Source of the DNA: Prorocentrum cordatum
Taxonomy: Eukaryota > Sar > Dinophyceae > Prorocentrales > Prorocentraceae
DNA length: 64,000 bases
Reading direction: 5' to 3'
NCBI GenBank assembly: GCA_963575745.1
Contig: CAUYUJ010006369.1
Location: forward strand, 42,501-106,500
Below the pieces are notes generated by a model, which saw only the letters and a program-made list of their open reading frames with translations, did not search any database and had not been told where the DNA came from. The first letter of the stretch is position 1. The number at the start of each line of letters is the position of its first letter. The position numbers were made by a program, and so were the translations under genes. This document shows, piece after piece, positions 21,043 to 32,559 of this stretch.

Positions 21043-22854
21043 GCACGGTCGCGCGCCAGGGGCAGCGGCGGCGCTTCCTGGAGATGAAGGTTACAATGGA
21101 TAAGCTCCTGAGCAACATGCGCCTCAACGACGTCGCGCGGTTGGCCCCCCAACCAGTCGGAGCCGCACCTCCCAGCGATCTTGTTGGTGCCGACCGCTGA
21201 CTTATTCGACTACGATGGCTCCATGAAGGAAGCGCAGGAGGCCGCGGCCGCCCTTCGCGACGTCTGCTCCCAGCTGCGCTCGGACCATGAGAAGTACGCC
21301 GACGACGTGAGTCACGTGGTTCACTGCCTCGACCTCTGGAGCAAGAGGATGGCTGCGGCCCTCGTCTTCTGGTGCGTCGCCGAGTTCTCGCGCTCGGCTC
21401 GCGCCACGAACCTAGTGGAGGACAAGGACAAGGCCTTGCAGTTGGGCGACCTCTCTGCCGAGCTGGATAGGTTCAGGGCGGTCCGCGCGGAGTTGGACAT
21501 GAAAGCTCGGATCGCTGTGAAGAGCGCCCAGGGCTCGGCGGGCGAGATCGCCCCGCAGTCGGGCCTCAAGGTGCTGGCCCAGTTCGCGGAGGTGGTGAAG
21601 AAGACAACGCCGGGGGGGCCCTTCTGCGAGGGCCACGAGTCGACGGCGCAGGCATGCTTCGTCTTCTTCGCGCAGGTGGGCTCGTGCTGTTCCCAAGCTC
21701 ACTCCGACCAAATCAATGACCTCGTCGCCAGCGCGGCAGCAATAGTGGAGACGGCCAAGGTCGACCTCGTCACTGAGTCCACATCGAGGGTCGAGGAGGA
21801 CACCGCGGAGGGCATGCAGATGTGCCGCTCGATGATCGGTGCCGGGGTGCACCTGGGCACGAGGGCGGGTGCGTTGAAGGACTCGGCGATCGCGTGCATG
21901 GAGGACATGTGGAATCGGCGCTCGGGCAATGATATGCCCATTGCCCAGGTCGAGCTGGGCGCCTTCATGAACGAGGAGCTGACAATCGATGGCGGCATTA
22001 TGAACAAGGTGGTCAGTACCAACGTAGTGGAGGCGACCGCCGCTTTCGATCAGATCCTGGGCGCTTGCCAGACCATGAAGAACCTGGGCAAGCCCGTCGC
22101 TGACAGCCAGGCGAATGAGGACGAGGCCAAGGTCTGCCTCAAGGCTTTGCCTGCGATGGTCAACGTCGCCGCCTTCTCGAAGGAGACTCCCTCGGCGAAT
22201 GGCTCGACCTACATCGCGGCGGCGGGCCAGGTCCTGAAAGACATCGAAGTCAACGCGGGGCCGCTGTCGAGCACGCCGGGGGGCGGGGTCCTCGGCCAGC
22301 GGCTGAAGCTCTTCAAGATCAAGATGGCTGGGGAGATCTCCATGCACATCGAGGATATCACTGTCCAGTTCACGGGGGTCTGCGACGAGATGGACAAGCA
22401 CCTGCTGCACGTGGGCAGCACCTTCAAGAAATGGGACGAGGAGGCGGCGACCAATTTCGTGAACTTCGAGGGCAGGCAGAGCCTCAAGGACGGCGTCAAG
22501 AAGATCAACGACAACCAGGGCCGCATAATGGAGTGGGTGACTGGCTTCAAGGGCACCGCCGTGGACGTCTCGGATCTCGAGACGACGGCGACGCGGGCGG
22601 ATGCGGCCAGGAAGAAGGCCCGGTACCAGATCGCCGTCCGCGGCGCCGTGGCGATAATCCAGGAGAGGGCCGGCTCAAAAGCTGCCAGCTACATCGCAGA
22701 CTTCAAGAACAAGCTCAAGATCTGGGGGTCCATGCCCGCCTTGGTCAAGCAGAAGCTCCAGGCCCTGGAGGAGAAGGCGGAGCAGCCAGCGGGCTCGGGG
22801 GAGCCTGGCGCCGGCGGAGGCGCGGAGGCTGCAGGCGGCGAGGCCGCAGCTTGA
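21043..22854 (+). CDS. unrecognised large helical protein
   Basis: The exon starts after the acceptor at 21041-21042, with frame 0 reading TVARQGQRRRFLEMKVTMDK and NMRLNDVARLAP, then moving +1 at the C6 run 21145-21150 into the long frame (NQSEPHLPAILLVPTADLFD onward) that runs 557 codons from 21181 to TGA 22852-22854. The protein is almost wholly alpha-helical and soluble, Ala/Glu/Lys-rich, with regularly spaced Cys and no membrane segments (for example LRDVCSQLRSDHEKYADDVS, MHIEDITVQFTGVCDEMDKH), ending in a Gly/Ala/Glu tail. No family is recognised. Very high GC at third positions shows it is translated or was until recently. Its style matches the C-terminal half of the preceding gene, so both may belong to one transcript. 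Confidence 0.7.
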
Positions 22855-25075
22855 AGTGCCAGCCGGGCGGCTGGCGCGAGCCGCTTCCTTCTTCCTCCTC
22901 GCACTCTTTTGCCATCCATCCCCCCTCCCCTCACTTTCGCCGCGGCCAGACGTCCAGGCCAGGGCGTAGCCACCGTCAGGCCCGATTGCCCAGCCGACAT
23001 GCCGCCGTCGTCCTCCAGCACGTCTCTTTGCTTTGCCCCCTCCCCCGTCCTCTGAACTTCACCATGCAACTGCGCATCTCCCACCTCCTCCACCCCAGCG
23101 GCGAGCGGCGGCAGCGCCACATTTCAAGAGTTCTGGCCTGCTGAAGCCAGCAGCGAGGCTGGCGGGCGCAGGCCAGCGGGGTGCTCGAGCGCGCTCGAGC
23201 CAGCCTTTGGCACAACACGGGGGAGAACAACATAGAGAGGAAACGAACGCGCATCCTCACAAGACGCCTCGAGCTTGAAACAAAACACAACGACAAAATA
23301 TCAGACACGCCCTGAAAACGTGGGGTTAGGGCCTGAGCTCTCGACCCCATCGCATCTCAATTTTTTGTTCGCGCTGGGTCGATCCGCGAAAGGCCTCAGT
23401 GGCCATCGGGGCCCCTCCTGGACGGGCGGCAAGGGAGTTACTCATTTGATAAAAGGGGGAGGCAGGAGGAGGTGGAGGCGAGGGAGAGGTGGGTCTGTAA
23501 TGCGCGCTTTGGCCCAGGCTTTCCTCTGTGTGCCCGTTCACCCCTCGCGGGCCCTGGAACCCTTCCTGCGCCGCCCGTATCCAGGGCCGATGGCCTTCCA
23601 GGATGATCAGACTAAGATTCCCCCGAACAACGACGACAGTCGCTTCGACGTCTTGCCGACTCGTGTGGAGGGCCGATGGAGCGAAATGAAGCGTCGGGTC
23701 TTGCGCCCGGCGTTCAAGAGGAGGCCATCGGGGGGCCTAACGACGCGCATCGCGCGGCGGCATGCGCGCGCGGCGCCCCCTGTCCCTTTATCTCGCCGCG
23801 CCTTCCCTGAGAATGGGGGCAGGTGGGAAGGGGGGCGCCGGGCACGCGTGCCAGCTGCGCTGTTGTGCGCTGTTGGGCCCTGCCCAGGCTCTGGGGTGTT
23901 CTGGGCGGCTGGCTGAAGCAGATCAAGGCTTATGTCCTCGTCCCCCTCCACCCCCTCCTTGCGCTCCACCTCCTCCTTGCCTTGTCCGCCATCCTGGGGC
24001 CATCCTGGATCCCCTTCCTCCTCCCCCTCCCCATCCTCCTCCTCCTCCTCCTCCTCCTCCTCCTCCTCCTCCTCCTCCCTCGCAGGCGCGTGGAGAGTGC
24101 CTCCCCTGAGGGCGCGCGGCCGCGGCCGCGAGCTAGGACGGGGGGAAACGATGAGGGGGGGGCGGAGGGGGGGTGGATGGAGGGAGGGAGGGGGATGGAC
24201 GGATAGCCTGGGGTAGCGAGCGATCTGGGATGAAAAACTGCGACCTGGGGGCCGCGACACCTCGCGTCGTCGTCGTCCTCGCTGCCGTCGTCGTCGTCGT
24301 CCACCTCTTTCGTTTCGCCACTTTCCCCCCTTTCTCACTCGCATCCTGGATCCTACCTCCCCCCCTCCTCCCCCTCCCCGCCCCCCCCCTTCCATCATCA
24401 ATCTGCTCCTCCTCCTCGCCCGCCCTGGGTCCTCCTCCTCCTCCTCCTCCTCCTCCTCCTCGTTCTGCTTGGCGTGCTGGGGCGACGACGGGGCGGTGGC
24501 GACGACGTGGCGGCGGCCGCGCCCGCCCCCCCCCGCCGCCGCCGCCCGCCCCCCCGCCCGCCGCCGCACCCACGCGCGCTCTCTTGCACTGAGAGAGCGA
24601 GGAGGAGGAGGAGGAGGAGGAGGAGAAGGAGGGGGAGGAGGGGGAGGAGGAGGAGGAGGAAGAGCAGGAGGAGGAGGGGGGGGAAGAGGAGGGGGAGGAG
24701 GGGGAGGAGGAGGAGGGAGGAGGCCCCCTGGCGCGGCCAGGTGGCGGTGGTGCTGTCCCAAGTTATGGCCCCGAAGGGGCCATGCCTCGGGATGGGGAGG
24801 GGGGGGGGGGGGGGGGGCAGAGGGGGAGGGGGAGGAGGAGCAGGGGGGGGCAAGGCTGGGGAGGGTGATGCGGAGTAGGAAAGAGGGGGAGGAGTAGGAG
24901 GAGGAGGAGGAGGAGGATGAATATGAGAAGGAGGAGGAGGGGGAGGAGGAGGAGGAGGAGGAGGAGGGGGAGGAGGAGGAGGGGGGGGCCGGGTAGGCTG
25001 ACGGGCTTCCAGAAAGGGGGCAGAGGACGCGTGGCCCTCTCGCCACCGTCGCGGCCCTCCTCTCGCGCGTTCGTG
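22855..25075. repeat. gene-poor, triplet-microsatellite-rich stretch
   Basis: Contains (CTC)n at 24020-24085, (GTC)n near 24265-24300, (CTC)n at 24425-24465, and long (GGA)n/(GAG)n blocks at 24598-24735 and 24895-24985 with G runs near 24795-24817. Very long ORFs on both strands here (Pro, Ser, Gly and Arg runs) are repeat artefacts. A short less repetitive frame at 23590-23720 (DDQTKIPPNNDDSRFDVLPT) may be a degraded coding remnant but is too short to name. Confidence 0.75.
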
Positions 25076-25104
25076 TGCGTGTGTGTGTGCGTGTGTATTA
25101 TATA

Positions 25105-25144
<40 letters not shown>

Positions 25145-25165
25145 ATATATATATATAAGTATATA
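25076..25165. repeat. (TG)n and (TA)n compound microsatellite
   Basis: GTGTGCGTGTGTG followed by long TA runs with TTA interruptions. Confidence 0.95.
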
Positions 25166-25271
25166 CATTGTACTACTCATCACGAACAGAATATACAATA
25201 TACTATATTATATACACAGCGATGTGATTCTTTTTATTCAGCGAATTTCGAATTTGAAATTCCTAATTCTT

Positions 25272-25430
25272 AGCTACTTTCGAGTTTCGCTCGAGCCATT
25301 TCCAGCGACTTTCGAGTTTCATTCGCGCCATGGCGAGCGACTTTCGGGTTTCGCTCGCGCCGTCTCGAAGGACCTTCGGGCTTCGCTCGCGCTGTTTCAG
25401 GCGATTTTCGAGTTCGCGCGGGGTCGTTAG
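25272..25430 (+). repeat. 32-bp tandem repeat, five copies
   Basis: The landmark ACTTTCGAGTTTCG or its variants recurs with exact 32-base spacing (25276, 25308, 25340, 25372, 25404), with CTCGCGCC in the other half of each unit. 32 is not a multiple of three, so the repeat is not coding. Confidence 0.85.
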
Positions 25431-25930
25431 TGTTCGCTTTGAGTTTCGCGGCCCTGGCGGGGGTCGTTTCGGGCCAAACAGTCTTAAAAGGAGAATCATT
25501 TAGCTAAGACATTCATATACAAGCACACCATGCTTTTTTATACACGCACTCAAGCACGCAGAGTCGCTCGCACGCAGATTCAGTCACAGTCAGACGCACT
25601 CGCGCTCAGATTCGCCCGCGCTCGGTCTCCCTACGTACTCAGATCAATCGTTTTCGTTCGCGTTGTGCACCGCGCCATTCATTCCGGCACGCTCCTAGCA
25701 CGGTTCGTTGCCTCATAGGGATCACCGCCGAAAAAGTGAATCAGAATTGCGGCGCTGACACCTGCAAATGGTTGGGTCCATCGTCAATCTAATGTAATGC
25801 GTCGCCCCCCTACATGTTTCGCGGGGTTATGTTTGTTCTGACCACCTGCATCGCGCCCGCGCGTTCCTCGCGCCCCCCTTCCCCCCCCGCGCGCCCCGCC
25901 CGCGCGCGGCGCGCGCGCGGCGCGCGAATT
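25431..25930. other. no gene seen
   Basis: Less GC-rich mixed DNA containing short CGCACTC-type repeats (25540-25640); no supported ORF. Confidence 0.45.
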
Positions 25931-25954
25931 AGGCGCGCGTCTACCGCCGCCGCG

Positions 25955-26345
25955 CACACGCACGCATTCGCATACACACGCACACACAAACACACGTACG
26001 CACACACACACACGCACGCACGCACGCAAGCACGCACACACACACACACGCACGCACGCGCGCACGCACGCACACGCACACACACACACGCACACACACA
26101 CACGCACACGCACACGCACACGCACACGCACACGCACACGCACACGCACAAACACACGCACAAGCACACGCACACGCACACGCACACGCACACGCACACA
26201 CACACGCACACGCACACGCACAAACACACGCACAAGCACACGCAAACGCACACGCACACGCACGCACGCACGCACGCACACGCACACGCACACGCACACG
26301 CACACGCACACACCACACACACAAACACACCCACACACACACACT
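25955..26345. repeat. (CA)n/(CACG)n microsatellite
   Basis: About 390 bases of CACACG, CACGCA and CACACA units. The His/Thr frames on the plus strand and Cys/Val frames on the minus strand are artefacts of the repeat. Confidence 0.97.
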
Positions 26346-26399
26346 GGCACTTACTCGACTCCACAGGGGCTCGCTGCGGGTGGGAGAGCTATCCGCGTC

Positions 26400-27210
26400 A
26401 GCATTGCAGAGCGTGGCAGGCGTGGCACTTTTTCGGCAATGCGCCGCGGGCGGGGGGGGGGGCGCGCCGTCCGCTTCTGGCTCGCAAGGCGCATGCGCGG
26501 GGCGTGGAGGGCGCAATCCGTTTTGGGCTCGCACAGCGTGGCAGGCGCGGCACATCCTCGACGCAGCAGGCTGCGCGCTGCGCGTGGGAGCGCCAGCCGT
26601 TTCGGGCTGGCACAGCGTGGCAGGCGTCGACACCATACAGGGTGTCAGCTGGGGGTTGGAACGCTATCCGCTTCGGGCTCGCCAGGCGTGGCGGGCGCGG
26701 CGATTGGGGTGCGCTATCAATTTCGGGCTCGCAGAGCGTGGCAGGCATGGCGCTTCCTCGATGCCGCAGGCGGTGCGCGGCGGGTGGGAGCGCCATCCGT
26801 TTCGGGGTCGCAAGGCGTCGCAGGCGTGGCACGTCCTCGATGCCACAGGGGGTGAGCTGGGGGTGGGGGCGCTATGCGATTCGGGCTCGCGCAGTGTGGC
26901 ATGCGTGGCACTTCCTCGACACCGCAGGGAATGCGCCGTGCGTGGGGACGCCATCCGTCTCGGGCTCGCACAGCGTGGCAGGCGTGGCGCATCCTCGACG
27001 CCATAGGAGGTGAGCTGGGGGTGGTGGCGCTATCCGCTTGGGGCTCGCAAAGCGTGGCATGCGCGGCACTTCCTCGACACCGCAAGGGCTGCGCTGGGGG
27101 TGGTCCCCCTGTCTGTCTCCGGCTCGCAAAGCGTGACAGGCGCGTCACTTTCCCGACGCCGCAGGGAGTGGTTTCTGAGCGCGGCGTCGACTCTTTGCGC
27201 GACGTGGGAG
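26400..27210 (+). repeat. 79-bp tandem array, about eleven copies
   Basis: The landmark GGCTCGCA-AGCGTGGCAGGCG recurs at 26410, 26487, 26535, 26614, 26684, 26735, 26813, 26893, 26972, 27051 and 27130. Spacing is mostly 77-80 bases, with two short units (48 and 51). Each unit also has CTTCCTCGACGCCGCAGG and a GCTATCCGCTTCGGG part. 79 is not a multiple of three, so the overlapping ORFs are not real. Confidence 0.9.
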
Positions 27211-28155
27211 GCCCAGCCAGCTGGTGGGGTCAAAGTGGTGGTTAGCCCGTAACGCCTAGGCTTTTGCCCTTCCTGGGCCCCCATCAAGGTGGTCTGGCTT
27301 CCAAGGCTGGTCCGGCGCCGGCAGTGGCATCGGCAAAGCAGCGGCCGCCTGCATCATTCTCGCAAGTTTCACGTCGGCTATCTTCATGCCAGACATGTTA
27401 TAAGTATGCGGGGTTCCTCGGTAGCGTAATTCTGGGCACTCGGCTTTGAGATCTGGACGAAACCTGCGATTTGCGAATGCTTTCGGCATGCGCGCGCGAG
27501 CAGTTCGCCTTGTTTTTGTTTGCAATGGATTCTCGCAGCGGCACGCGCGCCGGGGCGGTTGAGTGATTTCGATTTGCGCGCGCGAGGATTGGTTCGTAGC
27601 ATTTTCTGAAAATGTGCAAAACCCGGTGGTTTCGAAAGAATTCGAGAGAGCGCGCGCAAACTCTTTTTGACAATCCGCGTTGCGAAGCCAGGTGTTTTAT
27701 ATGTTTTGGGGGGGCTTGGTTCTGACATCCCGACGAACCACATGTTCCCCGAGGATTTCGGCATGTGCGCGTGTCGAGTGCGCGCGCGTCGCGCGCCGAG
27801 GATGGCGGGGGGGGGGGGGGGGCGATGCCGGCCTTCCTGGGATGGTGTAAATTCACACTTGCGATGGACGATAGGGCAGAACGGGAAGCAAATGGCAATG
27901 CGACAAGGGAGTGGGATAGCCCCGGGGGGGGGTTGGGTAGAGTCTGCTGTTCTTTTTGGGTGCAAGAAAAAGACATGAGAATTCATGTCAGCAAATGTCG
28001 GGCGTGGGTTCTCGAAACCAGAGCACTTGGAGCTGCGGATGACGGAGCGCGGCGGGGGGCTCGGTGCCGGGGCGAGAAAGGGGGCTCGGTGGAGGGTTCG
28101 GCGGGTTTCAGGTCAGACACTGTCGGGTGGGGGGTCCTAACCAGGCATGGAAGGG
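27211..28155. other. no gene seen
   Basis: Mixed DNA with several GCGCGCGAG patches (27490-27660 and 27760-27800), a G run at 27809-27822, and no frame that looks coding. It ends directly before the relict spliced leader. Confidence 0.45.
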
Positions 28156-28179
28156 TGGTTCAAGCCATTATGGCTCAAG
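28156..28179 (+). other. tandem relict of the dinoflagellate spliced leader
   Basis: CCATTATGGCTCAAG (28165-28179) matches 14 of 15 bases of the 3' part of the dinoflagellate spliced leader (CCATTTTGGCTCAAG) and is directly preceded by TGGTTCAAG (28156-28164), the degenerate 3' end of a second leader. A full leader followed by a truncated 15-base one is the structure produced when a retrocopied mRNA is trans-spliced again. A LINE-like element follows. Confidence 0.85.
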
Positions 28180-28246
28180 GGACTAAGGACCAAAAGGAAT
28201 TTGCGATTCCCATGTTGGCCTGTCGCTTCCACCCAGTGCACTCTGG

Positions 28247-29060
28247 CGATGTCCGGTCCTGATGGGGCGCCAGCGTGGGCGACTCAGATGCAGAACATCA
28301 TGACAATCATACGGGCGCAGCTGTCGCGGCCTTGCGCGCAGGGCTTGAGCAGGACATTCAGGGGGCCACGGAGAGGATTGCGAAGGTCGAGGAGGGGCAG
28401 AAGAAGGCAGATGACCGCATCAGCAAGCTCGAGGGGGCATTTTCGATTGGCGGCTTCTCTGGGCCCACCCCATCATACTTCGATATCCGTGGAATCTGCG
28501 AGCGGAAGGGTCGGAAAGCACACGGTATAACAATGGCGCAGTCCGAATGCCTCGCGGCACGGTTGAAGGCTCATGTGCCGCCAACGGTGCAGAGCAAGAC
28601 AGAGCACAGTCGCGGCTATCGAACTACGGGGAGCTAAGGTGCACAAGTTCACGGTTCATATCGCACCGCCGCATGCCACGGAGGTCGCAGTCATGTCCCA
28701 GGATGTCTCCAGATGTTTCTTACCACGTCAATGGGAAAGAGTTGTTCACCGCGGCGCAGACAGAGCCTTCAGAAAGACGCAGGCTTGAGACTGGCGGCGA
28801 GACGAGGGTATTCATGGAGAGCAAGGCGAAAGCGAAAGCCGCCACGGGTCAGGTGTTCCGCTCGGGCCCACCAGACTTCCGCATCTCGGTGAAGACAGCG
28901 GCTGGGGTGAGAGCCATAGGGGAGGTGGGCGAGAATTGGAAGACGAGGTGGAACGAGGCATCCATCCAGAGCGATTTTGGGAGCACCGTCGGAGCTTTAG
29001 AAGCGGAGCTGCGGACCTTCCGGTCCGCGCGAGCGTTGAGCCTTGGAATTCTTGCATGAT
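28247..29060 (+). pseudogene. N-terminal part of the retroelement ORF
   Basis: Starts near ATG 28252 (MSGPDGAPAWATQMQNIMTI), then in a neighbouring frame runs a heptad-like coiled coil (AAVAALRAGLEQDIQGATER, IAKVEEGQKKADDRISKLEG), typical of the N-terminus of non-LTR ORFs. It continues in a third frame with ELFTAAQTEPSERRRLETGG and QVFRSGPPDFRISVKTAAGV up to about 29060. Three frame changes in 800 bases show it is not translatable as one protein. It probably served in RNA binding or multimerisation; this is inference from position. Confidence 0.45.
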
Positions 29061-30214
29061 GGAAGCATCTGCTGCACAGAAGGTCTGCAAACAGTTTCGG
29101 CGATTTGCGGGTGGGGACTTCGTTGCATTTTTACAAGCACTTGTTTGGTCCAGGCTGCATGGCTACGCGCAGTCAGGCCATGCTGTTTTGGCTGCAGAGA
29201 ATTGCAAAGGCGCTCTTATTATTCCTAGACTGGGGATGCGGGCGCATAGGGAGATTGACTCCAGCGCCTACTGGCGCGGCGCTATTATTTCGAATTTGAT
29301 ACACATGCCAGCCCAGATTCTAGGCCATCTTGATGAAGATGGGCGGGTGGCCTGGGCACTCGAGGAAGCGCCCAGGTTCGTCCTGCGATCTCGCGATTCG
29401 CATTCGCTCTGTTATTTGGCATTGCTCGGGGGTGACGCAAACGGGCAATTTCCGTCGCCCCGGGAACCCCTTGCTGGAGACGCGGCGCCCGGGCGGCGGA
29501 GGAGCCATGTCGCGGCAAAGGTTGCAGCGGAAGGTTCGCGCATGGAAGCCTTTGGGGTTATCTTTGTTGAACGCGTTTCCAACGGCGCGGAGGGTCCGGG
29601 GGGGCGGCCCTGGAAGTTCGACGGTTCTGGACACGCAAAGGGGGCCATAGTTATAAAGCACACGTCGACTACATCGGCGCAATTTCCCCCGCAAGTGACG
29701 ACGCGCAAAGCGCGGGCAGAACGGCCCCAACATGAGACTAGCCGCGTGGATCTGCAGGGGTCGTCGAGGGGGAGGGCGCCCGTGGGCGAGCGGGACATGG
29801 GGGTTTGCAGGCAGGTTGTTATGAACGCAACTTCCCGCATTCCAAGCCGCGATCAAGGAGGCTGGTTCGGACGTCGCATTATGTGCGGCGGGGCCGAGAG
29901 AGGAAGGTGATCAAGGACATGGACACCAAGATGAAGCTGGCTCGAAAAGCCGGTGCTATTGCCACGCAGGGGAAGCGGACAAAACGAGTTCGAGAATTGC
30001 GGGGGGCCGCGCGCACAGCCACGCGCCAACGCAACGAGTGACGCATGGGCGCGCTCTCGCAGAGCGGTATCTCAGCGAAAGTACCTGCGACATTCAACGC
30101 CAATGGGGCCTGCGCTGTTGATCGGAAGTTGCGGGCGCAAGTTGAGAGAAAGTTTGGCGTCGGAGGGTCGGCGATGTCGGTGATCAGTCAGGCGCCCAAC
30201 AGTCTCGGCTTCGC

Positions 30215-30547
30215 ATGTTGTCGCAGGTGGGTCTTAACAACCGCGTGGGCGGGTGGGCGCATCAACGCGTCAAACTGTTCGACGCGTTGACGGCCCGCGC
30301 TGCGCTTGAGAACGGCGCTGCCCCTGGTAACGGCTGCGAGCCACCGGAGATGCTCAAGGCGTTGCCACCGCTGTGCGCGCGCCGGTTCTGGCAGCTTTTC
30401 AATTTCAGATTCAGGGAATTGTGTCCTGCGGATCCTCCTACCTGGAAGCTGATCGACTTCTTGGGGAGTCCACGAATAAGTGGCCTGATAATTTGTTGAT
30501 TTTCGGTGGCTTGGCAATCGGGATGTTGCTTTCAAGTGGCACGCGCA

Positions 30548-30605
<58 letters not shown>

Positions 30606-31390
30606 ACCTTCCGTGACGCGGGCCCTCTGGTCCTCTCCCGTGGCAACGTGCGGCTTCCGTCGGGGCTATGTATGTGATGATTTCGTTGCGATTGCTCGTC
30701 GATGCACGTTTCCTGCCAGTCGGCGGGGCCTGCCATTCGTTCAGGAATCCGAGGTCATAGAGATGGCGTTCGACGCCATGCGCCACGAGAAGATGTTCGA
30801 GGCCATGACTGGCCGAGGCCTTCCGCGCGATCTGGCGGCGGCACCGCGCAGGGGGGTCGCGGGGGCGCGACGTCCCGCGGAGCCGCTGCGCCCGACGCCG
30901 CGCGACCGATTCGATTTCGAGAGGGCGGGGGCGCTGGGCCGGGTGGAGGCGCCAGTCGCTTTCAACGCGATGACAGAATGGGCCTCGGCAGACTTGCGCG
31001 CTAAATGGACGGCCGAAGGAAGAGGATTCTGCGTAGATGCGGAGGCTCACCAGCATGTTGCGCACTCGATCTGGGCGGACAATATGTCTAATTGTTCAAG
31101 AGCCCACGGGCGCCATCTCCGGGCTGGGATTCCGGTGGGAAGCTTCGTCTCTCAAGCGCGCGGCGCGCGGGGCGCTGCGCGGCAAGCTCGCCGGGGGGCC
31201 CGTGGTTCGCGCGGCCGGCGCCCAGGTCTTCCAGATCGTCGACGAGATGGAGGTTCTCAGGGCCCTGGTCAGCCAGGAAGGCGGCTCCCGCGCGAGCTTA
31301 GAGCACAGGTTGGGCAAAGCCGAGGGTAAATATTGGAGCAATGCCATAACTTGCAAAGGCTGCGGCCCCATTTCGGCCATGCTGTAAGCC
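30215..31390 (+). pseudogene. reverse transcriptase of the retroelement (degenerate)
   Basis: RT landmarks in order: APGNGCEPPEMLKALPPLCA then PPTWKLIDFLGSPR (30330-30470, entry region), a (TA)n tract (30549-30603), then AFDAMRHEKMFEAMTGRGLP (around motif A), VEAPVAFNAMTEWASADLR and EGRGFCVDAEA (motif B region), and HSIWADNMSNC (31063-31095), where WADN stands for the catalytic xADD of motif C. After a frame change: GLGFRWEASSLKRAAR and GKAEGKYWSNAITCKGCGPI. The motif C substitution of the second Asp by Asn, the microsatellite insertion and the frame changes make it inactive. Confidence 0.65.
30549..30603. repeat. (TA)n microsatellite inside the RT region
   Basis: Uninterrupted TA repeat lying between the first and second recognisable RT segments; an expansion or insertion inside the dead element. 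Confidence 0.95.
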
Positions 31391-32031
31391 TGGCCCACTG
31401 GCCCGGCCGCCAGTGCGCCACGCGGACCTTCGGCGTGGCGCGTCTCGCAACGCGCGTTGGTGAGGGTCCGCCGATGGGAGTTCTGTTTTCCCCGGGACGA
31501 GGGGCCATCCATTCTCGTGATCCGCGCGACTCGTTCGTTGGAGCGGTTGTTCCAGTTGACTGGCGCGCTGCGCCAGCGCCGAAGCGTGCTCTGGGATATA
31601 TTCAAAGCGGCGCGGCGCGAGAAAGATTTCGCCCCCCACGATGGCGCTCGCAACGGCCTGTCTGCTGCGAGGGCGGCGAGCAGCCGGCCATGGCGGGGGG
31701 CAGCCGAGCAACTGCGCCGCAAGAAGCGGAGGAGAGGGGGGGCATCGCCCACTCAGGTTACGCGCGTCGCGTCGAATGGGAAGATGTTTTCGCGCAAGTG
31801 CACGGCGAGGAATGGCATAATAAGGTGGGGCGCCAGTTCGCCCCTGGTCGAGCGGATGTCCTGCCGCCCCGAGCTCGAGGACCACGTTTGCGAGCGCTTG
31901 GGGGCTATATCGCACCTCGGGCGCGTTCCCGCCGGGTCCAGAACGCCGCGCGCCGAGGGGGGAACGCCGCAGAGTGGCATCGCATTGTTTTGAGTCGTTG
32001 CCTGACCGGCGCGCGAAGACGCCCCGGCAAT
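31391..32031 (+). pseudogene. C-terminal domain of the retroelement
   Basis: In frame 2, VRVRRWEFCFPRDEGPSILV, IRATRSLERLFQLTGALRQR, VLWDIFKAARREKDFAPHDG and ARNGLSAARAASSRPW form a Trp/Arg-rich region. In another frame RVEWEDVFAQVHGEEWHNKV follows. This arrangement, a basic Arg-rich segment then a short Trp-containing motif, trails the RT in non-LTR elements. Two frames are needed, so it is not intact. No specific catalytic function is visible. Confidence 0.45.
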
Positions 32032-32559
32032 TAGCTGGGGGAGCTTGCGTGGACGATTTGACGTGACTAGCGACTGCTTACCTGTAGCTGCAGTTGTGAA
32101 CGCCTTCTTCGGAACTTCTCATTGAATGCATCGCCCAGAATATTCTCGCACTCTTGGACGGGGGGTGGAGGCCGGCCCGCGACGTAGGTGACGCAGTTGC
32201 ATGACGCCAGCGCGACGACAATCGGATTGCGGATTATTTAGTGGCCCACACGGTGGATGAGCGCAAATCTTGAATTCAAGTCTAGCCAGGTAGCGCTGAG
32301 TTGTCGCGCGTTGCTAATTTTCTTGCGCGCGTCGATTGCGGCGCGCGCGCGGCAGTGTTCCGCGGCAGCTTGGCGCATCGAAGCCGCGCGCTGTCGCGGC
32401 CGCTCTAAGACAACCACTCGCGCGCTGATGGCGGGCGCACATACGACCGAACCAGTCTCGTCATTTCTCGTGGAGGACACTGCCCTGCGCGAGGCTGTCC
32501 AGACTCTGGCCCAACTATTGTCATCTACATGCCGCCGTCATCGTGGTGACTTGGGGTCC
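32032..32559. other. no gene seen
   Basis: GC-rich mixed DNA between the retroelement and the minus-strand PPR remnant. GCGCGC-rich patches (32310-32400) explain the Arg/Ala ORFs. Confidence 0.4.

Larger units (their letters stand above)
28156..32031 (+). mobile_element. degenerate LINE-like (non-LTR) retroelement with relict leader
   Basis: Begins with a relict spliced leader, followed by a coiled-coil ORF1-like part, unassigned middle DNA (28640-30200), an RT (30215-31390) and a C-terminal domain to TAG near 32031. Reading frames change several times and a (TA)n tract interrupts the RT, so the copy is dead. I see no target-site duplication or poly(A) tail; the 3' end is set only by the end of the coding remnant. 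Confidence 0.65.

Noticed and set aside
23160-23225. Possible further spliced-leader relict on the minus strand (CTGGCTCGAG)
   Set aside because: Only the CTGGCTC core matches, there is no CCGTAG part, and the CTCGAG repeats explain it.
23607-25198. Very long minus-strand ORFs rich in Pro, Ser, Glu and Arg
   Set aside because: They follow GGA/CTC microsatellites exactly, with equally long opposite-strand frames; there are no protein motifs.
25784-26364. Cys/Val ORFs on the minus strand and a His/Thr ORF on the plus strand
   Set aside because: Translation of the (CA)n/(CACG)n microsatellite.
26400-27210. Regularly spaced repeats as a CRISPR array
   Set aside because: Units are diverged along their whole length with no invariant repeat and unique spacer; the genome is eukaryotic.
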